In this document: one piece after another, positions 7,446 through 11,404 of the stretch
How the letters are laid out: every line of letters begins with the position of its first letter
How positions within the stretch are numbered: position 1 is the stretch's first letter
Assembly (NCBI GenBank): GCA_039815415.1
Contig: JBCBZH010000130.1
Span: 1 to 11,404, forward strand
Length of the DNA: 11,404 bases
Reading direction: 5' to 3'
Source: JBCBZH01 sp039815415
Lineage (GTDB): Bacteria > Bacteroidota > Rhodothermia > Rhodothermales > Rubricoccaceae
Position numbers and translations under genes: made by a program
The notes under the pieces: model-generated
Told to the model about the DNA's origin: nothing
Databases searched by the model: none
The model's input: only the letters and a program-made list of their open reading frames with translations

Positions 7446-8597
7446 TCAGGTCGCGTCGCGGAGGCACTGCGTGAGGGTCTCCACCTGCTCGGCATCGGAC
7501 TGGCGGGCGAGGCCCAGGCGCTCGGCATAGGTCAGGCCCAGAGTGTCCAGGGCGATGCGAATGGCTTCGGGCCAGCGCACGTTGCGCGCCTCCACCCGGT
7601 CGAGCGTCCAGAGGGGATGCGATTGCGATGCCCACCGCTTGCTCGTCCGACCGAAAGCCGCCAGTGCGTCTAGGAGAGCCTCTTCTTGGGCCGCGCTCGG
7701 AGGCCGATCCGGTCGAGCCAGGCCCTCGACGCGCGCCCTCGGCAGCGAATCGCCCGGCGAGGCGCCGAGGACGCGAACGAGTTGAACGCCTTCCAGCGTC
7801 ACTCGCGACTCCGCCTCGCCCGCCCAGCGCGCGCCCCGGATTCGGGTGACGGTGCCCAGCGTCTCTGGCCCACCTCGGAATCCATCGAGCAGGCTGCGCC
7901 TCGGCACGGGCTCCGCCGTCACCACAACCCGGCGCAGGTCGAACAGCACCTTGCCCATGTCGCGGGGCACGATCGTCGTTCCGGTCTGGCCGGGAACGAC
8001 GGCGTCATCACCCAGCACGAGAAGCGGATAGGCGGCGTCGAGCGAGGACAGCGATGGGATGGACAGGAGCGTCGGCTCGGGCGGCGGTGTGCCCCAGACC
8101 CTGCTGTGCATCGGGAACCGCTCGGGCACCTCCACCTCATCCATGCTGGCGACTGCCTTGAACATTACCACGTAGCTCGGCAGCGCCTCGTCTCCACTCC
8201 AGTCAACCTCGACGACGCTGACGCGATAGGCGCCATTCGCCAGCTCGAGCCACTGATCCGGGTGCGCGTCCGGGTCGATCATCCGCTCCAGTCCCGGCAA
8301 CCCGTCCGTGTTGCCGACGAAGACTCGTCCGTGACGGACGATGAGTGGCGAGACGATCCGCGTCGTTTCCGCTGCGGCCTCGGCAGGCGTCAGTTCGCTC
8401 GTCGTGAGGCGGATCCGGTAGCCACCGTCGCTCCCGGTCCCGATGGCAACCATGCGCCCGGCCCGGGCCTCCTGAACGTAGGCAAAGTCGTAGCCGTACC
8501 ACCCCAGCGGCGCGTCCGCACGATGCGCGAGATCGTCCGGGTGGTAGATCAGGAACGTGGCGACGTCCGTTCCGAGGTCCAGGGTGGTGTCGAGCAT
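7446..8597 (-). CDS. Unrecognised protein with a Lon N-terminal (LAN)-like C-terminal half
   Basis: From ATG 8597 the protein has 383 residues. Residues 1-150 (GTDVATFLIYHPDDLAHR near 9-26, LGWYGYDFAYVQEARAGRMV near 31-50) form a beta-rich domain that weakly recalls DUF6386-type proteins; this is from memory and unsure. Residues 190-295 resemble the Lon substrate-binding (PUA-like) domain: PLLVLGDDAVVPGQTGTTIV matches the Lon pattern of hydrophobic strand, PG, then strand. LGTVTRIRGARW followed by VTLEGVQLVRVLGA (247-279) matches the GTVARI...VEG..R..I block. Residues 340-383 are helical, like the segment after that domain in Lon. No Walker motif, AAA+ domain or Ser-Lys protease dyad is present. 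The frame stays open upstream to a GTG at 8747 that overlaps the hrpB stop, giving 433 residues, but the extra 50 residues are low in domain character. I prefer 8597. The protein follows hrpB on the same strand. Function is unknown; a protein-recognition role is inference. Confidence 0.75.
   Translation of the reverse strand: MLDTTLDLGTDVATFLIYHPDDLAHRADAPLGWYGYDFAYVQEARAGRMVAIGTGSDGGYRIRLTTSELTPAEAAAETTRIVSPLIVRHGRVFVGNTDGLPGLERMIDPDAHPDQWLELANGAYRVSVVEVDWSGDEALPSYVVMFKAVASMDEVEVPERFPMHSRVWGTPPPEPTLLSIPSLSSLDAAYPLLVLGDDAVVPGQTGTTIVPRDMGKVLFDLRRVVVTAEPVPRRSLLDGFRGGPETLGTVTRIRGARWAGEAESRVTLEGVQLVRVLGASPGDSLPRARVEGLARPDRPPSAAQEEALLDALAAFGRTSKRWASQSHPLWTLDRVEARNVRWPEAIRIALDTLGLTYAERLGLARQSDAEQVETLTQCLRDAT
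8237..8248 (-). repeat. Iterated 12-mer TCGAGCTGGCGA, exact copy 3
   Basis: This exact copy lies inside the Lon-N-like protein gene, on the coding strand. It is read as Leu-Glu-Leu-Ala-Asn (residues 117-121), the same register as copy 1 although the proteins are unrelated. Confidence 0.9.
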
Positions 8598-8743
8598 GGG
8601 AGCCAGAGGCGGGGGAGCGCAAGTTGTCTCTCGGAGTGCCGGTCCGCCAGATCGAGGCATTGTGACGCTCGAGCTGGCGAGTGTGCGGAGGGTAAGGAAG
8701 GTGTGGCGTGTGCGTTCCATCCCCTCCTGCCCGTCCATCCTCT
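8598..8743. other. Gap between hrpB and the downstream gene, with one exact iterated 12-mer
   Basis: This 146-bp stretch is noncoding if the downstream gene starts at 8597. It holds an exact TCGAGCTGGCGA at 8669-8680. On the minus strand, purine runs GGAGGAA (8757-8751, still in hrpB) and AGGAGGGG (8728-8721) precede alternative GTG/ATG codons at 8747, 8738 and 8720. A longer form of the downstream protein therefore cannot be excluded. No clear promoter or terminator was seen. Confidence 0.5.
8669..8680 (+). repeat. Iterated 12-mer TCGAGCTGGCGA, exact copy 4
   Basis: This exact copy lies in the gap between hrpB and the downstream gene, 72 bases upstream of the chosen ATG. It is noncoding if that start is right. 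Confidence 0.88.
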
Positions 8744-11287
8744 TCACCCCTTCCTCCGGCGTTTGGCGCGAGCGGTGGGGGTGGCCTCCAGCGGGTTCTC
8801 AGGCCAGTGATGCTTGGGGTAGCGCCCCCGGAGGTCCTTGCGCACATCGAAGTAGGTGTCGCGCCAGAAGGAAGCCAGGTCGGTCGTCATCTGAGCCGGA
8901 CGCCCAGCAGGGCTGAGGAGGTGCATCAGCAGCGGCACGCGACCACCGAGCACCGTCGGCGTGTCCGTCAGTCCGAAGACCTCCTGCAGCCGCACGGCCA
9001 GCACGGGCGAGTCCGAATCCGTGTAGTCGATGGGAATGCGAGAGCCAGACGGGACCGTGACGTGGCTGGGCGCGAGGCGGTCGAGGTCGGCGTGCTTGTC
9101 CCACGGCACCAGCGCCAGCAGAGCACCCGAGAGATCCGCGCGGGCGAGATCACTCAGGCGGCGTGCCGACGCCAGCGCGGCGCCGAACCACACGTCGAGG
9201 GCGTCGAGCAGCGCCTCGTCCGACACATCCGGCCAGGGCTCGCCCTCGTGGTGGTGAAGAAACGCGAGACGCTCGCGGAGGCGACGCGCGTCCTTGCTCC
9301 ACCCAAGCGACGCCAGCCCGGCCGCTCGAACCCCATCCGCCAGCGCGTTCCGGACGAGCGCAGCGTCGGGCTGGCGAATCGGTGCCTCTTTCAGGATGAC
9401 TGCTCCAATACGACGCACGCGCCGAGCCCGCACAGCTCCGGCATCTGCGTCCCATGTCACGAGGTCCTCGTCTACAATCGAGCTGGCGAAGGCGGCTTCG
9501 ATCTCCTCAGCCGTGAGTGGTGCTGCGAGGAAGACTCGCACGCCGCCGTGCCGGTCGTCCAGGTCGCCGACGGCCAGGAAGTCAGCGTCGGCGAGGGGCT
9601 GGCCAGGGTCGAGGGTGGCGGATCGGCCTTCGCGGAGGCGGAAGCGGGCGCCCTGGGCCGTCTCGGCTACGCGCTGCGCAAGGCGATCCGGGTACGCCAG
9701 CGCGAGCAGTCGCCCGGCGTCGTGGAGGTCGTCCGGTGCGTTGGAGGCTCTCCACTGCTGGCGCCAGCGGCGGGCCTGCTCGCGGGCCCGGTAGAGTGCG
9801 CCTCGGTCCAGACGCATTCCTCGGAACGAACTGGCGGACGTCCCCCGCAGCGCCTCCACGCGAAGCCGCAGGTCCACGTCGGGCACGCGCCCATGCTGAC
9901 GCGGCCCATCGGGCTGGACGATGTCGCGCTCGCCGAGAAGCGCCGCCACGTCGGCAGCGAGGGCAGAGCGCCCGGCGGTGATCGCCATGTGGGCGAGGCG
10001 CGGGTGCATCGCCAGCTCGGTCATCGCTCGTCCGTGGCCGGTGAGGCGCCCCTCGGCGTCGAGGGCCTCGAGTTGGTGGAGAAGGTCACGGGCCTGACCG
10101 TAGAGCGCCTCCGGTGGCGGGTCAAACCACGCCAGCTCGTCGGGAGAAGCGCCCCAGGCGGCGAGGTCGAGCGCGAGCGGGGCAAGGTCGGCCTGCAGGA
10201 TCTCGGGCGGCGCGAACGGCTGGAGGGCCGCCTGCTCGGTCTGGCTCCAGAGCCGATACGCCACACCCGGCTCGGTACGGCCGGCACGTCCTCGCCGCTG
10301 GTCGGCCTCCGCAGCGCTCACGCGGACCGTCTCCAGCCGCGACATCCCGCTCCCAGCGTCGAAGCGAGGCCGCCGCGCCAGCCCGCTGTCCACCACCACG
10401 CGCACGCCCTCGATGGTCAGGCTCGTCTCCGCGATGGAGGTCGCCAGCACGACCTTCCGCTCGCCCGCTCGAGCTGGCGATATGGCCGCGTCCTGCTCAG
10501 CTGCTGAGAGCGTCCCGTAGAGCGGCGCGATGCGGGCGCCCACGGTGCCGTCCAGTCGTTCGGCGGTCCGGCGGATCTCGCCCACGCCCGGCAGGAATGC
10601 CAACACGCTTCCGGTCTCCTCGCGCAGCGCCTGCCGCACGGCATCAGCCACGGCGTCTTCGATCCGCGCCCGCCCCTGGGGACCGCCCAGATAGTGCGTC
10701 TCGATCGGAAACGTCCGTCCATCGCTGGCAACGACCGGCGTGCCCGGCCCAAGCAGCGACGCCACGCGGGCACCGTCGAGCGTGGCGCTCATGACCAGGA
10801 TCTTGAGATCGGAACGCAGGAGCGCCTGGGCCTGGAGGCAGAGCGCCAGCCCAAGGTCAGCCTGTAGGCTGCGCTCGTGGTACTCGTCGAAGATGACGAT
10901 GCCCACAGGCCGTCTGCCAGGGCCGCGCTCGAGGGCGGGATCGGAGAGCAAGCGACGCGTCAGAATGCCCTCGGTGACGACCTCGATGCGGGTCCGCGCG
11001 CTGCGCTTGCTCTCGAGCCGCACCTGCACGCCCACCGTTTCGCCCACCCGCTCATTGAGTTGGTGCGCCAGCCGGCGCGCTGCCGTGCGCGCTGCCAGCC
11101 GACGAGGCTCGAGCATCACGATCGATCGGTCGCCCAGCCAATCCGCCTCCGCCAGCGCGAGAGGCACGCGTGTTGTCTTGCCTGCACCGGGCGGCGCCTG
11201 TAATACCGCACAGGGCGCATCCCGCAGCGCCTCTTCCAGCTTGGGCAGGACGGCATCAACGGGCAGCGGAGATCCGGGCAGAGGCAT
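8744..11287 (-). CDS. hrpB: ATP-dependent helicase HrpB (DEAH-box)
   Basis: HrpB is a DEAH/RHA-type NTP-dependent RNA helicase of bacteria. The 847 residues match its usual length. Motifs in order are: Walker A GAGKTT (34-39), Ia LEPRRLAARTAARR (59-72), motif II DEYH in IFDEYHERSLQADL (134-137; the family usually has DEFH or DEYH), motif III SAT (167-169), motif V LATSIAETSLTIEGV (281-295) and motif VI QRRGRAGR (330-337). The helicase-associated region follows, and the HrpB-specific C-terminal domain ends with RYPKHHWPENPLEATPTAR, a hallmark of this family. The ATG at 11287 begins MPLPGSPLPVDAVLPKLEEAL, the expected HrpB N-terminus, so no upstream extension is needed. No Shine-Dalgarno sequence is visible. 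The gene directly follows a 9-bp tandem array. Its stop TGA overlaps a GTG of the next frame. The cellular role in this organism is not known; in most bacteria HrpB is dispensable. Confidence 0.96.
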   Translation of the reverse strand: MPLPGSPLPVDAVLPKLEEALRDAPCAVLQAPPGAGKTTRVPLALAEADWLGDRSIVMLEPRRLAARTAARRLAHQLNERVGETVGVQVRLESKRSARTRIEVVTEGILTRRLLSDPALERGPGRRPVGIVIFDEYHERSLQADLGLALCLQAQALLRSDLKILVMSATLDGARVASLLGPGTPVVASDGRTFPIETHYLGGPQGRARIEDAVADAVRQALREETGSVLAFLPGVGEIRRTAERLDGTVGARIAPLYGTLSAAEQDAAISPARAGERKVVLATSIAETSLTIEGVRVVVDSGLARRPRFDAGSGMSRLETVRVSAAEADQRRGRAGRTEPGVAYRLWSQTEQAALQPFAPPEILQADLAPLALDLAAWGASPDELAWFDPPPEALYGQARDLLHQLEALDAEGRLTGHGRAMTELAMHPRLAHMAITAGRSALAADVAALLGERDIVQPDGPRQHGRVPDVDLRLRVEALRGTSASSFRGMRLDRGALYRAREQARRWRQQWRASNAPDDLHDAGRLLALAYPDRLAQRVAETAQGARFRLREGRSATLDPGQPLADADFLAVGDLDDRHGGVRVFLAAPLTAEEIEAAFASSIVDEDLVTWDADAGAVRARRVRRIGAVILKEAPIRQPDAALVRNALADGVRAAGLASLGWSKDARRLRERLAFLHHHEGEPWPDVSDEALLDALDVWFGAALASARRLSDLARADLSGALLALVPWDKHADLDRLAPSHVTVPSGSRIPIDYTDSDSPVLAVRLQEVFGLTDTPTVLGGRVPLLMHLLSPAGRPAQMTTDLASFWRDTYFDVRKDLRGRYPKHHWPENPLEATPTARAKRRRKG
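9478..9489 (+). repeat. Iterated 12-mer TCGAGCTGGCGA, exact copy 5
   Basis: This exact copy lies within hrpB, antisense to the gene. The coding strand reads Phe-Ala-Ser-Ser-Ile, a different register from copies 1 and 3. Confidence 0.9.
10469..10480 (+). repeat. Iterated 12-mer TCGAGCTGGCGA, exact copy 6
   Basis: This exact copy lies within hrpB, antisense to the gene. The coding strand reads Ile-Ser-Pro-Ala-Arg-Ala (near residues 269-274), a third register. Confidence 0.9.
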
Positions 11288-11300
11288 GGGAGAAGATCGT

Positions 11301-11402
11301 GCGCGGAGAGCGCGGAGAGCGCGGAGAGCGCGGAGAGCGCGGAGAGCGCGGAGAGCGCGGAGAGCGCGGAGAGCGCGGAGAGCGCGGAGAGCGCGGAGAG
11401 CG
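11301..11402. repeat. Tandem array of a 9-bp unit, 11.3 copies
   Basis: The unit GCGCGGAGA is repeated without a single mismatch for 102 bases, beginning 14 bases upstream of the hrpB start codon and ending with CGAA at the window edge. All six frames through it are open, because the unit is three codons long and has no stop (Ala-Arg-Arg, Arg-Gly-Glu or Ala-Glu-Ser on plus). Perfect copy identity suggests recent expansion by slippage or an assembly-sensitive minisatellite. If the hrpB promoter lies further upstream, the array is transcribed as a CU/CG-rich leader. Confidence 0.95.
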
Positions 11403-11404
11403 AA

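Noticed and set aside
7434..7462. TTGACA box as a promoter -35 element
   Set aside because: No -10-like sequence at about 17 bases, and it points into the 3' end of a convergent gene.
7686..8810. Plus-strand open frame of 374 codons opposite the Lon-N-like gene
   Set aside because: Its translation is Arg/His/Gln-rich without fold-like periodicity, while the minus-strand frame shows a domain pattern.
2896..10480. Strand switch of the 12-mer near 8.5 kb (three exact minus copies, then three exact plus copies)
   Set aside because: The one-mismatch copies occur on both strands on each side, so the pattern among six copies may be chance; a genome-wide skew test is needed.
8708..10507. Long plus-strand open frame of 599 codons opposite hrpB
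   Set aside because: It is fully antisense to a clear HrpB with all helicase motifs, and its Arg/Ala/Gly-rich translation looks like nothing; a GC-rich shadow frame.
11301..11402. CRISPR array
   Set aside because: The repeat is a 9-bp tandem unit without spacers.
11286..11404. Plus-strand ATG frame reading Ala-Arg-Arg repeats through the 9-bp array
   Set aside because: Any frame is open through a stop-free 9-bp unit, and the ATG overlaps the hrpB start codon by chance; no other coding sign.

Overview
The window is GC-rich, densely coding DNA with seven genes: six complete and one running off the left edge. It most resembles an aerobic Bacteroidota-type lineage, possibly Rhodothermia-like. 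The reasons are high GC, a secreted tricorn-type protease, an AbgT-family transporter, and start codons (4149, 5771, 8597, 11287) without a clear Shine-Dalgarno sequence. This placement is an inference. I see no rRNA, tRNA, CRISPR, transposase or phage gene.

Layout. Positions 1-4060 are on the minus strand. In transcription order they hold an SRPBCC-fold protein (4060-3590), a 1099-residue secreted tricorn-like S41 protease (3514-215), and the N-terminal 75 residues of a small membrane protein whose ATG lies inside the 3' end of the protease gene. An 88-bp divergent region (4061-4148) leads into plus-strand genes: an M24B Xaa-Pro aminopeptidase (4149-5543), a gap with a large imperfect inverted-repeat element (5579-5681), and an AbgT-family transporter (5771-7324). 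Convergent to these, on the minus strand, come hrpB, a DEAH-box helicase gene (11287-8744), and then an unrecognised 383-residue protein (8597-7446). The C-terminal half of that protein resembles the Lon protease substrate-binding (LAN) domain, without any ATPase or protease part. The right edge, directly upstream of hrpB, is an 11-copy tandem array of a 9-bp unit.

Gene cooperation. Two peptidases (a tricorn-like protease that makes short peptides and an aminopeptidase for X-Pro bonds) and a transporter of a family that handles an aminoacyl-glutamate conjugate lie close together. This is compatible with peptide or conjugate use, but they are not shown to be one operon. The hrpB pair is a separate transcription unit.

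The most striking feature is not a gene. The 12-mer TCGAGCTGGCGA (reverse complement TCGCCAGCTCGA) occurs six times exactly and seven more times with one mismatch in 11.4 kb. Copies lie on both strands, in three coding registers and in four of the five gaps between genes. Its 10-base core CGAGCTGGCG occurs 15 times, where chance predicts well under one. This pattern fits a genome-wide DNA-level signal, such as a DNA-uptake sequence, a Chi-like recombination site or a HIP1-like iterated word. It is the best candidate here for something undescribed.
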